From NCBI GenBank assembly GCA_965205225.1, contig CBDBFZ010000003.1, forward strand, positions 1,550,001 through 1,614,000: 64,000 bases of DNA. Direction: 5' to 3'. The stretch is from Litorimonas sp965205225. Lineage in GTDB: Bacteria > Pseudomonadota > Alphaproteobacteria > Caulobacterales > Maricaulaceae. The stretch's first letter is position 1. Every line of letters starts with the position of its first letter. Both the position numbers and the translations under genes were made by a program. This document shows, piece by piece, positions 8,820 through 17,237 of this stretch. The notes beneath the pieces were generated by a model. That model saw only the letters and a program-made list of their open reading frames with translations. It searched no databases and was not told the DNA's origin.

Positions 8820-9181
8820 TCAGCCCAGACTCGCGCGCGTTCGCCGCAGGATGGTCGTCCGACCTCAACACAATACAGGCCCTCTAGCCGAGGGTCCAAA
8901 TGTTGGAATATCCACTTGGCGATCTGTTCCAGCGCGGGCTGTTCCAGTCCCTGAACGTCATTGAGCAGGCTGTGATCCAGTGGAGCAACGACATCCTGGA
9001 TGATCTGCTCGATCTTCCAGAGATCACGAATCCATCCCTTGTCAGCCTGGGCTTCGCCGCGCAGCGTTACCCGCCCCTTGAAGCTATGACCGTGAACCTT
9101 TTTGAACAGGTCATTCGCGTCCGCATGACCGAAATAATGGGCGGCTTCGAACTGGAAATCCTTTTCAATCTCGAACGGCAT
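8816..9181 (-). CDS. 6-pyruvoyl-tetrahydropterin synthase / QueD-like protein lacking the usual catalytic Cys
   Basis: A 121-residue T-fold protein. FEAAHYFGH and VHGHSFKG supply the three zinc-binding His residues, LDHSLLND and the Glu in VEVGRPSCGE match the rest of the QueD active site. The usual catalytic Cys four residues before HGH (CxxxHGH) is absent: the sequence is FKKVHGH, nor is it the Glu of PTPS-III. The start at 9181 is 7 bases after the previous stop and gives the family length; the frame extends further upstream without family likeness. In the window queE and queC lie 35 kb away, so this could serve queuosine synthesis, or the adjacent pterin genes. Confidence 0.8.
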   Translation of the reverse strand: MPFEIEKDFQFEAAHYFGHADANDLFKKVHGHSFKGRVTLRGEAQADKGWIRDLWKIEQIIQDVVAPLDHSLLNDVQGLEQPALEQIAKWIFQHLDPRLEGLYCVEVGRPSCGERARVWAE

Positions 9182-9188
9182 GGGCGTG

Positions 9189-10163
9189 TCACATAATGCC
9201 GCGCGCAATGGCGAGCATATAGAGAATATAGGCAATGACAAAGACCGCGCCTGTTTTCCGGCCGATCGGTTTTCGCGTCAGTACGAATAGCAGAAGGGCT
9301 ATGGTTGCCACGAGCATGACCCAGAAGTCGAAAAGGAAAATCGAACGCTCAATCAGGACAGGCCCGGTCATGCCGGCTGCACCCATGACGGCTAAAATAT
9401 TGAATATATTCGAGCCGAGCACATTACCTATTGCCATTTCCGAATGTCCGCGGGCCGAGGCCACGATAACAGTCGTAATCTCAGGCAATGACGTCCCGAT
9501 GGCCACGATAGTCAAACCAATGATAGTTTCCGACACGCCCAGATCACTGGCCAGTTTCACGCCATTTCCGACGATCAGTTCACCACCGACAAACAAGCCG
9601 ATGAGGCCGACCAGAACATAGACACAGTCAAGGAGGACCGATTTCGGAAGGCCGCTTTCGCCTTCTTCAATATCAGCCATTTCTTCGAGAATAACATCGT
9701 TCGCACCCGCCCGGGCCAGCATGAACATCCAGTATAGGTAAATAATGATTCCCGCAAACAGGATGGCACCCTGCCAGCGTCCAAGCGGATTACCCATAAA
9801 GGCGAGCAGGATGAACAGCACGGTCGCCAGAACGCAGACCAGCGTATTTCTGGCTACGCCGCTCATATTGGTCGGGATCGCCATGATAAGGGCTGGTAGG
9901 CCCAGAGCGAGTAGAATATTAGCGATATTGGAGCCGACGACGTTCCCCGCCGCCATATTCCCATATCCATCCAGCACCGCGCCGACGCTGATAACCAGTT
10001 CAGGGGCAGACGTCCCGAAGGCGACAATGGTCAATCCGACGAATAATGCCGGCACACCCCAATGGCGCGCCAGAGCCGCCGCACCGCGCACAAGAACGTC
10101 CCCGGCCACCACCAGGATGACCAGACCAAAAATCAGCAGCAGAATAGGGGCGAGGAGCGCCAC
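9189..10163 (-). CDS. calcium/sodium antiporter (CaCA family, YrbG-like)
   Basis: An integral inner-membrane exchanger of 324 residues with about ten hydrophobic helices. The two inverted alpha-repeats are plain: FGTSAPELVISVGA followed by GNVVGSNIANILLALG in the first half, and IGTSLPEITTVIVA with GNVLGSNIFNILAVMG in the second. An acidic central loop (EEMADIEEGE) separates the halves. It starts with GTG. It lies 12 bases downstream of a 43-residue membrane protein and directly upstream of the pterin genes. Substrate is Ca2+ by family; direction is inferred to be export. Confidence 0.92.
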   Translation of the reverse strand: MALLAPILLLIFGLVILVVAGDVLVRGAAALARHWGVPALFVGLTIVAFGTSAPELVISVGAVLDGYGNMAAGNVVGSNIANILLALGLPALIMAIPTNMSGVARNTLVCVLATVLFILLAFMGNPLGRWQGAILFAGIIIYLYWMFMLARAGANDVILEEMADIEEGESGLPKSVLLDCVYVLVGLIGLFVGGELIVGNGVKLASDLGVSETIIGLTIVAIGTSLPEITTVIVASARGHSEMAIGNVLGSNIFNILAVMGAAGMTGPVLIERSIFLFDFWVMLVATIALLLFVLTRKPIGRKTGAVFVIAYILYMLAIARGIM

Positions 10164-10175
10164 AGGCTGTCGACC

Positions 10176-10307
10176 TTAATCAATGCGCTTCTTGTCGATG
10201 AAATTCAGCACAGCAAATATCACGAAGATCATGCCGAATGCGAGCAGAGCCGGGTTGATATGGAAAAATCCGAAGACGTTGACGCCAGCTTGGATGAGAT
10301 TGGCCAT
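10176..10307 (-). CDS. small membrane protein, 43 residues, first gene of the operon
   Basis: An ORF below usual annotation length. It starts with ATG, preceded by AAGGAC seven bases upstream, and begins MANLIQAGVNVFGFF. One hydrophobic helix (about residues 18-36) is followed by a positively charged end (DKKRID), predicting a cytosolic C-terminus. The stop is 12 bases before the antiporter start, so it is likely the promoter-proximal gene of the leftward operon. I do not recognise the family; a modulator subunit of the antiporter is only a guess from position. Confidence 0.6.
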   Translation of the reverse strand: MANLIQAGVNVFGFFHINPALLAFGMIFVIFAVLNFIDKKRID

Positions 10308-10441
10308 GAAACATGTCCTTAAAATCGTAACGGAAAGGTCTTGTCTGATGACAAGATCGCTTTTGCAGCAATGTTCCGCGCCAATAGCGAACCCCTCGCC
10401 TTACGCCAACACCTGAATCCTATGTGGCGCTCAAACTGCCT

Positions 10442-10770
10442 TCATACTGAAAAACCGAAACATTCCTTGTCCGTGCGGTGTGCTTTGCGATGTGTCGCAT
10501 TGATCATCAGCGTATCAGGGAGACCGTCCTGCGTTGCCAGGCCGCTGAAAATACGATCGAATACGCTCATCCCGGTCCAACGAAGGAAACGGTTGTTAAA
10601 GAGTTGAACCATAGGCCTTCGGCGTGTCCTGCCATTGCCAGCCGGTCTTCAGGACGTAGTCGATGCTGGAGATCACCTTGCGATCATCGACGCGTGGCAC
10701 ACCATGCGGTTCCGGAAAGTATGGCGATATATTCGCCATCCGAGCCTCGGACACAAAACAGATCATTCAT
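10442..10770 (-). pseudogene. IS5-family transposase remnant (N-terminal part, frameshifted)
   Basis: Read across three frames on the minus strand, this gives MNDLF, then EARMANISPYFPEPHGV, PRVDDRKVISSIDYVLKTG and WQWQDTPKAYGS, then NNRFLRWTGMSVFDRIFSGL and DATH-like NATHRKAHRT. That is the first third of an IS5/IS427-type transposase with two or more frameshifts and no C-terminal half. It is a dead fragment. The element's end, about 45 bases before the ATG, is recognisable at 10817-10840. Confidence 0.75.
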
Positions 10771-10816
10771 GGCACCGCTCCGTTGGCGCCATGAATCAGA
10801 AACGGGAGCTCAATTT

Positions 10817-10840
10817 AAATCAATAGAGCCTGAGCCTAGG
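10817..10840 (-). repeat. IS5-type terminal sequence, copy 1
   Basis: Read on the minus strand: CCTAGGCTCAGGCTCTATTG followed by ATTT. The same sequence, with one or two changes, is present at about 35645 and 43250 on the plus strand. Here it lies at the expected distance ahead of a transposase start, which identifies it as the element's terminal repeat. Confidence 0.7.
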
Positions 10841-10879
10841 CATTGCAATTCGGGTCGTGTCTCGAGTTAGTGGAAGTTT

Positions 10880-11200
10880 GAAGGTGGCGTAATCGTCGGG
10901 TGAATCCAAACCATCCAACCGGCGGCAGGTACCGCTCACCGCCTGCGGAGGTCGGCATGTTTTCCATGGCTCTAATCACGTCCGCATTGAGTCATCCTCA
11001 TTCGCGACCGATCCAGTAGGCTTCACAATGGGTTTTAATATCGCCGCGCAAAAGTCCGGACAGGTCGTGCGATGAAAAGATCTTGCAGGATTCCGGGGTC
11101 AGTAGCGCGCTATTCAGCCCCTGCTCAATACAGCGCGCCCATGGCGCAAGATAGCGGGCAACTGGAGGTCAGGATCGATGCCCAAAGCGAATATTGGTGT
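10880..11200 (-). pseudogene. phage portal protein remnant (HK97 type, C-terminal part)
   Basis: Minus-strand frames spell LGIDPDLQ, then RYLAPWARCIEQGLNSALLT, HDLSGLLRGDIKTHCEAYWI, GRE and, after a frameshift, MENMPTSAGGERYLPPVGW. These match the C-terminal third of HK97-family portal proteins, including the LLRGD and EAY.IGR segments and the proline-rich ending. Several stops and frameshifts interrupt it, and no other phage gene is nearby. It is a prophage fossil between the IS remnant and the pcp island. Confidence 0.6.
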
Positions 11201-11273
11201 TTGGGTTTACAAGTGCATTTATTGCTCTGACCTGATACCAAATCAACATTATCTTTGCCAAAGTTGACCAAGC

Positions 11274-11906
11274 TTAAACGCCATAAAAATCTTTCGTTAC
11301 TACTGCTTCACAAGCTAATTTAATCGCGTTGGTCATATCATGTTGTGACAACCCTTGCGCTCCGTTTGCTTCTTCCCCACGATATGCAGGAATGTGGATG
11401 AATCCGGCCTGCACATGCAGCGCCTTGCTCGCAATGAAATGCATGGCACCATAGAATAGCGCATTGCAAACATAGGTGCCAGCTGAGTAGGAGACCGCTG
11501 ATGGGAGTTCGGCGTCTGTTAGTTGTTTTACAATACGGCTAACCGGCAGACTAGAGAAGTATGCAGGCGGTGCATCATTGATCACCGGGCAATCAAAAGG
11601 TTGTAGGCCCGCATTGTCAGGTATTAAAAAATTGCAATGATTGATTGCCACTTTTTCTGGTGTGATGGCTGAACGGTTTGCATTCAAGCCGAGACTAATA
11701 ACAATATCAGGATTACTTTGTTCAATCGTCTCAATAATTATTTGAATTGCCGGTTTATAAGCGACGGGTAGGATTTTGGATTTGATCCTGGCGCGCTCGA
11801 TTTCAACACCGTCTAGGGAAAGAGCTACATCTCCAGACGGATTAACTGTATTTCCATCAAATGGCTCAAAGCCAGTTATCAAAATTTTTTTCACCGGTTT
11901 CAACAT
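11274..11906 (-). CDS. pcp: pyroglutamyl-peptidase I
   Basis: Cysteine peptidase of family C15 that removes N-terminal pyroglutamate from peptides in the cytosol. LITGFEPFDGNTVNPS opens the protein, and the catalytic triad can be placed at Glu84 (ITPEKVAIN), Cys147 (SAGTYVCNALFYGAMH) and His171 (AGFIHIPA). The 210-residue length fits. It is the last gene of a leftward set with a symporter, a cyclophilin and a TonB-dependent receptor; 109 bases separate it from the symporter. Its base composition is noticeably AT-richer than the flanking housekeeping genes. Confidence 0.93.
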   Translation of the reverse strand: MLKPVKKILITGFEPFDGNTVNPSGDVALSLDGVEIERARIKSKILPVAYKPAIQIIIETIEQSNPDIVISLGLNANRSAITPEKVAINHCNFLIPDNAGLQPFDCPVINDAPPAYFSSLPVSRIVKQLTDAELPSAVSYSAGTYVCNALFYGAMHFIASKALHVQAGFIHIPAYRGEEANGAQGLSQHDMTNAIKLACEAVVTKDFYGV

Positions 11907-12015
11907 TCAGGTTCCCTTTATTGTCTCCAGCGAACGATCCTTACAGGGAATATTCTTACGCTTTCAACACCAATGAGTTCTATTAAGGCTACGTCTGACG
12001 TCCATCAACCTCACG

Positions 12016-13344
12016 TCAACGCGACGCAAGGCGATTTTGAATGGTTTGAACACGGCGTTTATCAAGCGGGAAAAACCAGATCATCGCCGCCGCCGTAATA
12101 TATAGAATGAATGGAATGACGAACATCGTCAAATACAAACCAGCTCTTGCCTGGGTTGTATTTTCTTGGTTCGCCTCATATCCAGAAAAAGCTAGAATGT
12201 TGAAGGATATACTGTAGCCGATACCAATAGTAAGCTTGTACAGAAGAACATAAATAGCGAAAAGGACACCCGCGCGGGCGACGCCATTTTTCATTACGTC
12301 ATAGTCGGCAATATCCATCAAGACAGCGGGGGCAGCTATGAGAGATGCATATCCAACAGAACCGTTCAATATCATTAACATCATGAGCGGCCAAAAACCT
12401 GCCTCACCTCTAGGAACGAAAGCGATAGCGCACAATGCAAATGCGACAATAAAATGGGAGAACGCCCAGACACGATGCTTATTGAATTTTTTCAAGACAA
12501 ACGGCCAAATGATCATGCAGGCGATCGATGTAAACTGTATCGTCGTAAATATTTGAGCGATACGATCGCTCAATTGAAGTTCCGTATCAATGAAAATCAC
12601 AAAAGGAGCTGAATACATTCCCGCCGCCAGAAAGAATATTGCTATGACAACGGCAAATATCCGAAAAGGTTTGATTTTTGTGACTAGGCCAGAGAATGTA
12701 GAAAAAGAGAGCGGTGGCGTTTTGGCTTTGCGTTGCGGTTCGGGCGCAAACGCAAGTGTTAGGGGAACCAAAATTATAATGCCAGCGATCAACGCCAGAG
12801 ATGCAAAGCGAAAAACGTCTCCGTCAAATTCTTTCGAAGCGAAAATTGGTAAAAGCGGGAGACTGTAAAACATTACCGCGCCAGCAGAGGAAAAAAACTG
12901 TCGAAAGAATGAAATACGCGATCTGTCATTATAGTTTTCAGCGAGATCCGCCCCCCAAGCTTGATGCGGTATCTCCACCATTGTCCATGACAATGTTACA
13001 ACGATATACCAAAAGCCGTAATAAAGCAAACCGCTTTCCGCTGTTGGGTTGAACATAAACCATGTCGCGGGAATCGCCAGTAATGCACCGCCCATAACCC
13101 AGGGCTTGCGAGCGCCGAAACGCGTTTTCGTTCGATCAGACAAATAGCCGATGAGCGGATCGCTGAATGCATCAAAAAGTCTGGCGATTAGTGCGGCGGC
13201 GCCAAGTGCCGCGAAGGTGACTGTAGTCGTGTTGACATAGTAGTTGGGTAGAAGCTGTCCCATTGGTAAATGGAGTACAGCCATCGGAAGAACTGCCAGT
13301 GAAAACCAAAAATATTGAAGATTTGAATTTGGTTTGCCACGCAT
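12016..13344 (-). CDS. MFS transporter, GPH cation symporter family
   Basis: A 442-residue inner-membrane protein with about 12 hydrophobic helices. The cytoplasmic loop 2-3 signature RLFDAFSDPLIGYLSDRTKTRFGARKPW (given here in description only from its key residues DAFSDP, GYLSDRT and GRRK-like GARKPW) is that of MelB-type glycoside-pentoside-hexuronide symporters. Such proteins carry sugars with Na+ or H+, but many marine homologues sit in peptide or glycan loci with unknown substrates. Position between pyroglutamyl-peptidase and a cyclophilin suggests a peptide-derived cargo; this is inference. Confidence 0.85.
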   Translation of the reverse strand: MRGKPNSNLQYFWFSLAVLPMAVLHLPMGQLLPNYYVNTTTVTFAALGAAALIARLFDAFSDPLIGYLSDRTKTRFGARKPWVMGGALLAIPATWFMFNPTAESGLLYYGFWYIVVTLSWTMVEIPHQAWGADLAENYNDRSRISFFRQFFSSAGAVMFYSLPLLPIFASKEFDGDVFRFASLALIAGIIILVPLTLAFAPEPQRKAKTPPLSFSTFSGLVTKIKPFRIFAVVIAIFFLAAGMYSAPFVIFIDTELQLSDRIAQIFTTIQFTSIACMIIWPFVLKKFNKHRVWAFSHFIVAFALCAIAFVPRGEAGFWPLMMLMILNGSVGYASLIAAPAVLMDIADYDVMKNGVARAGVLFAIYVLLYKLTIGIGYSISFNILAFSGYEANQENTTQARAGLYLTMFVIPFILYITAAAMIWFFPLDKRRVQTIQNRLASR

Positions 13345-13360
13345 CTTTATTCATTAACAC

Positions 13361-13963
13361 TCATTGTGAACGATCAACAACAACGCGTGTGGCGCTTTTA
13401 ATAATTACTGGGTGATCAAGAATTTGTCCTTGCAAGCTACTAGACGAAGCGCTTGCATCCGAAGGCAAAGCTTGAATAATCTCCAGAACATTCATACCTT
13501 CCACCACCTTACCGAAAACCGCATACCCTAAACCATCAAGGCTTTCTTTAGAGGCGGCGTCAAGAACGACATTGTCCGCCATATTGAAGAAAAACTCTGA
13601 ACTCGCCGTGCCCGGCTCAAACCTTCCGTAAGCAATTGAACCGCGCGTGTTTTTCAAACCTGTTTCATTAGTGGGTTCATGGACAATTGGATCTAACGAA
13701 GATGGTCGGTTGTCATCGTTAGCATATATTGGCTTAGCGCGCATGCCGTCACCCTTAATTCCGCCCTGCACGATACTGATCTCGGAATTTTCACCTGCAT
13801 AAGCGGTCCGATAAAACTCAGCTCCATCGAACAATCTCTGATCAACGTAATTCAGAAAATTTGAAGTCGATATTGGTACCGCTTTTTCATCAAGCTCTAC
13901 CATGATTGCGCCATGTTCTGTCTCAAGAAGCACCCTTGGGAGCGCTTTTTCCTTTTCGCTCAC
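13361..13963 (-). CDS. peptidyl-prolyl cis-trans isomerase, cyclophilin type
   Basis: A 200-residue cyclophilin-fold protein: LETEHGAIMVELDEKAVP at the N-terminus, FYRTAY, IVQGGIKGDG, RGSIAYGRFEPGTASSEFFF (the catalytic GTASSEFF region) and GYAVFGKVVEGMNVL. There is no evident signal peptide, so it is probably cytosolic. It lies 16 bases upstream of the symporter and shares its low G+C. Its neighbours suggest it isomerises Xaa-Pro bonds in imported peptides, which would fit with a pyroglutamyl-peptidase, but that role is inferred. Confidence 0.9.
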   Translation of the reverse strand: MSEKEKALPRVLLETEHGAIMVELDEKAVPISTSNFLNYVDQRLFDGAEFYRTAYAGENSEISIVQGGIKGDGMRAKPIYANDDNRPSSLDPIVHEPTNETGLKNTRGSIAYGRFEPGTASSEFFFNMADNVVLDAASKESLDGLGYAVFGKVVEGMNVLEIIQALPSDASASSSSLQGQILDHPVIIKSATRVVVDRSQ

Positions 13964-14148
13964 ATTTACACTTTCTCCAACCCAGTCAGAAGCACTATTT
14001 CACTCATCAGAACCTTGAGGAAATTATCCATATCTAACCACTGTCTTGTGAAATAAAACGCGATAACTCAAATAATTACTCAGAGAGACACCGCATTCTA
14101 GTTAGTAATCGCCTGGCCTGAGAGGATTAGCCAGACGACCGTGCACAA

Positions 14149-17058
14149 TTAAAACTTGTGTTCTACACCGACATAAAAGAACCGGCCAATGATATCGTAG
14201 AGCGGGCCGATATCGTTTCGCGGAATTGCCGTAACTTCTGTGACCTGCGGTAAGCGATTGAACACGTTATTCACGCCAAAACTAGCGCTCGTGCTATCGC
14301 TTACATTATAGGTGAACGTAACATCCTGATAGACCGCTGAATGAATGTTATTGTCGTCCCGAAATTCATCAGAAACGAGGTTATCGATGACTGACGAACC
14401 GATCAGTCGCGTACGGGAGTTCGCTGAAAACGGCCCATTAGCGTAATTAACCGTCCAATTCATACGTATTTGAGGGCGATCCGCTTCGCCAGCACGCTCA
14501 AGGAGTGTCGTTGCATCATTTGCATCGACGAGCTCGTCCTGATTGAATAAAAAACTCCCAAGATAGGTTAAATCAACTTCACCATTCCCAAACAAGTCGA
14601 ACCCATAAGCTAACTCAACATCCAAGCCATTGGCGCTCAAATTACCTATATTGATCTCCTGCAAACTGACAACTTCAATACCAAAGTCGCTGCCACGCTG
14701 TATTTGAGCACAGAATGGATTATCGATTGTAGCAACATCGACGCATTGATCGACAATCCGTTGCCCACCTACACTGCTAACCGCATTTTGAATATCGATA
14801 TCCCAGAAATCGACAGAGAGCCGAAGCCCATCGACAAAATTCGGCGTCATCACAACACCAACGGTTAGGCTATCTGACGTCTCTTCTGTCAAATTCGGAT
14901 TGCCGCCGGAAAAGGACATCTTCTGGAAACCAGCATTCGGGTCCGCAAATCCCACCGGGATTTCCAGTGCTGCACAGTTAGTCGAACGATTTGTGGAACC
15001 AAGATTGATGTTATCCGCATCACATGGGTCAAGGATTGTGATAAATCCAGAACCACCTGGCGCAAACAACTCATTGAGGTTTGGTGCGCGAACGTTTCTT
15101 GAGCGCGTCGCGCGAATGCGAATATCTTCGCTTAACGCCCAGTCCGCTGCAGCTTTCCAGGCGAAAGTCGAGCCGATGGTATCGTAATCCGAATAACGGA
15201 CTGCGCCTTCAATGTTGAATTCTTCAATCAACGGCACCTCAGCGATAATGGGAATGAGTGTTTCGGAATAGACTTCCCTGACGTTGAATGAAGCGTCACG
15301 ATTTGGCGTTGCGGTAAACTGCTGGATATCTCCGCTTAAAATCAAACCATCATCTTCTGTTAAAATCGATTCTGTACGATACTCCGCGCCGGCTACGAAT
15401 TTGACAGGACCAGCTGGCAACGAAATTAACTCACCGTTTAAATTACCACCAACGATAAACAATTGATTATTGATGTTTTGGAGACGTGTGTGATTTACAA
15501 AATCCAACGCTGCTGCACTTTCGCTGTTGCGCCCGAGTAGATTGATTGGAACACATCCGCCGGAAGGATCACGGCAAACGATTTCGCTGGGATCATTCGG
15601 ATTCGTGATGGCATCAGCGGCCTGAAGCAATCGAGAGATTGATATAAGGTTTGCAGTTGAAATGTTGTTTTCGTAGTTACCCCGTTGAGCAAAAACGCTC
15701 CAAGACCAGTCATTCGAGAACTCACCCTCAAATCCGGCCGTAATATTTAGCGTTTCACGATCATGATTAGCGAGGGCGGGTCCAATATCGAACAGGCCTT
15801 TTGTTAATGTAAACGAATTCAGGCCATTGTCATCCATCAGCGCGCCCAGTTCTGCTGACACAAACGGATTATCTCGCATGATCGTTGGCGTAGCGGCACC
15901 GAAGAGTAACGTGATATTCTGTGCTACATCATATTCTGATTCTGTATAATCGAGTTCGGAAAAAAACCGTACATTATCGGTAATTTCATAACCCAGCGTG
16001 GCATAGCTGGAAACGATTTCTTGATCGCCAAAGTGTTGGAAAAAATCACCTGGGTTCCAACCATCACCGCCAATACCAGAGAAAGATGTACCAGTTTGCG
16101 CATCATGCATGATTGGGCGCAAACCCGGATCAACAGTGTATTTTATTTGACCTATAGTGAAAGCTCCACCATAAGCAAAATTGTTGAAGCGGACATCAGG
16201 AAATAAAATGTTGTCGAATATACCGTCATTCGGCCCAGTATTCTCTGGATTGGCGAGTGAAAACGGGTTGGTTCGAGAACTTGGCCTTTGGGAAAAATCA
16301 AGTTTACCCTGATTGTTGTAACTCACCGAAAGGGTTGCTGACCCGCGGCCATCATGAAAGTCTGTTCCGCCATAAGCGTTAAATGAATAAGAGTCGGCCC
16401 CGCCTCCTTCGGAAACGCCGCCACGCGCCGTGAATTGTAGTCCCTCGAAATCATCGCGCAAAACAATATTGACCACACCGGTCACAGCATCAGCACCGTA
16501 AACTGCGGAGGCACCACCAGTAACAATTTCAATCCGGTCCACCATGCCTGCAGGAATGGTGGAAAGGTCGATGCCGGCGCTGGACGAACTTCCGCTTACG
16601 CGACGACGCCCATTGACGACAACGAGCGTTCGGTTGGTGCCGAGCCCACGCAAATTGACAAGCTGCGCTCCGCCATCATCGGTGCTTGTCGCATTGGCTG
16701 GCGCAACGCCGACGTAAAAAGCCGGTAGTTGAGCGACGACATCGGCAATATTGTTCAAACCAGTTAAATTGATTTTTTCGTAATTAACCACCGTTGTTGG
16801 TGTCGGCGTATCAAACCCTGTTCTAGCAATACGTGATCCTGTAACAACAATTGTGTCATCCCCATAATTGGCGTCACCATCTTGCGCCAATGTTGGTGCC
16901 GAGACAAACAATACTGATACTAGCGCTAACACAGACCCTAAACTGGCTTTGCCCCCTTTCGACGCGACGAACATGCGATCCGCAAAGTAGGAGGCGCCGC
17001 CCATATGTTCAAAATATATCTCGCCGACCGAAGCTGGGTGATCTGTGAAAATCTTCAT
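14149..17058 (-). CDS. TonB-dependent receptor
   Basis: Outer-membrane active transporter, 969 residues. A plug domain starts after the signal peptide (DDTIVVTGSRIARTGFDTPT, LPAFYVG, GLGTNRTLVVVNGRR, GASAVYGADAVTGVVNIVLR) and a 22-strand barrel ends in FFYVGVEHKF with a terminal Phe. The signal peptide best begins at Met29 (MFVASKGGKASLGS, cleavage after APTLAQ), so the real start may be 16974 rather than 17058. The barrel resembles the family used by sphingomonads and caulobacters for peptides and other large substrates. Its 177-base upstream gap, before the IS element, must hold the promoter. Confidence 0.92.
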   Translation of the reverse strand: MKIFTDHPASVGEIYFEHMGGASYFADRMFVASKGGKASLGSVLALVSVLFVSAPTLAQDGDANYGDDTIVVTGSRIARTGFDTPTPTTVVNYEKINLTGLNNIADVVAQLPAFYVGVAPANATSTDDGGAQLVNLRGLGTNRTLVVVNGRRRVSGSSSSAGIDLSTIPAGMVDRIEIVTGGASAVYGADAVTGVVNIVLRDDFEGLQFTARGGVSEGGGADSYSFNAYGGTDFHDGRGSATLSVSYNNQGKLDFSQRPSSRTNPFSLANPENTGPNDGIFDNILFPDVRFNNFAYGGAFTIGQIKYTVDPGLRPIMHDAQTGTSFSGIGGDGWNPGDFFQHFGDQEIVSSYATLGYEITDNVRFFSELDYTESEYDVAQNITLLFGAATPTIMRDNPFVSAELGALMDDNGLNSFTLTKGLFDIGPALANHDRETLNITAGFEGEFSNDWSWSVFAQRGNYENNISTANLISISRLLQAADAITNPNDPSEIVCRDPSGGCVPINLLGRNSESAAALDFVNHTRLQNINNQLFIVGGNLNGELISLPAGPVKFVAGAEYRTESILTEDDGLILSGDIQQFTATPNRDASFNVREVYSETLIPIIAEVPLIEEFNIEGAVRYSDYDTIGSTFAWKAAADWALSEDIRIRATRSRNVRAPNLNELFAPGGSGFITILDPCDADNINLGSTNRSTNCAALEIPVGFADPNAGFQKMSFSGGNPNLTEETSDSLTVGVVMTPNFVDGLRLSVDFWDIDIQNAVSSVGGQRIVDQCVDVATIDNPFCAQIQRGSDFGIEVVSLQEINIGNLSANGLDVELAYGFDLFGNGEVDLTYLGSFLFNQDELVDANDATTLLERAGEADRPQIRMNWTVNYANGPFSANSRTRLIGSSVIDNLVSDEFRDDNNIHSAVYQDVTFTYNVSDSTSASFGVNNVFNRLPQVTEVTAIPRNDIGPLYDIIGRFFYVGVEHKF

Positions 17059-17237
17059 TGCCTATTCGCCTATTCCTTCCTTCTGCAATCAGACGGTAAG
17101 CGATGGTGCGAAGAATGATATTTGTCAATCGAGGGATCTGGGGGTACTTTTCAGGATGAATGTATGGGAAAAGTCACGTAACATGAGTCATCTTCCTCCG
17201 GTCAGTCGGAATTTTATGAAAGAAAATCTTACACTAG

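Noticed and set aside
10478..10870. 130-codon plus-strand ORF in the 10.3-11.3 kb gap
   Set aside because: It is a shadow of the minus-strand transposase fossil, which explains the sequence better.
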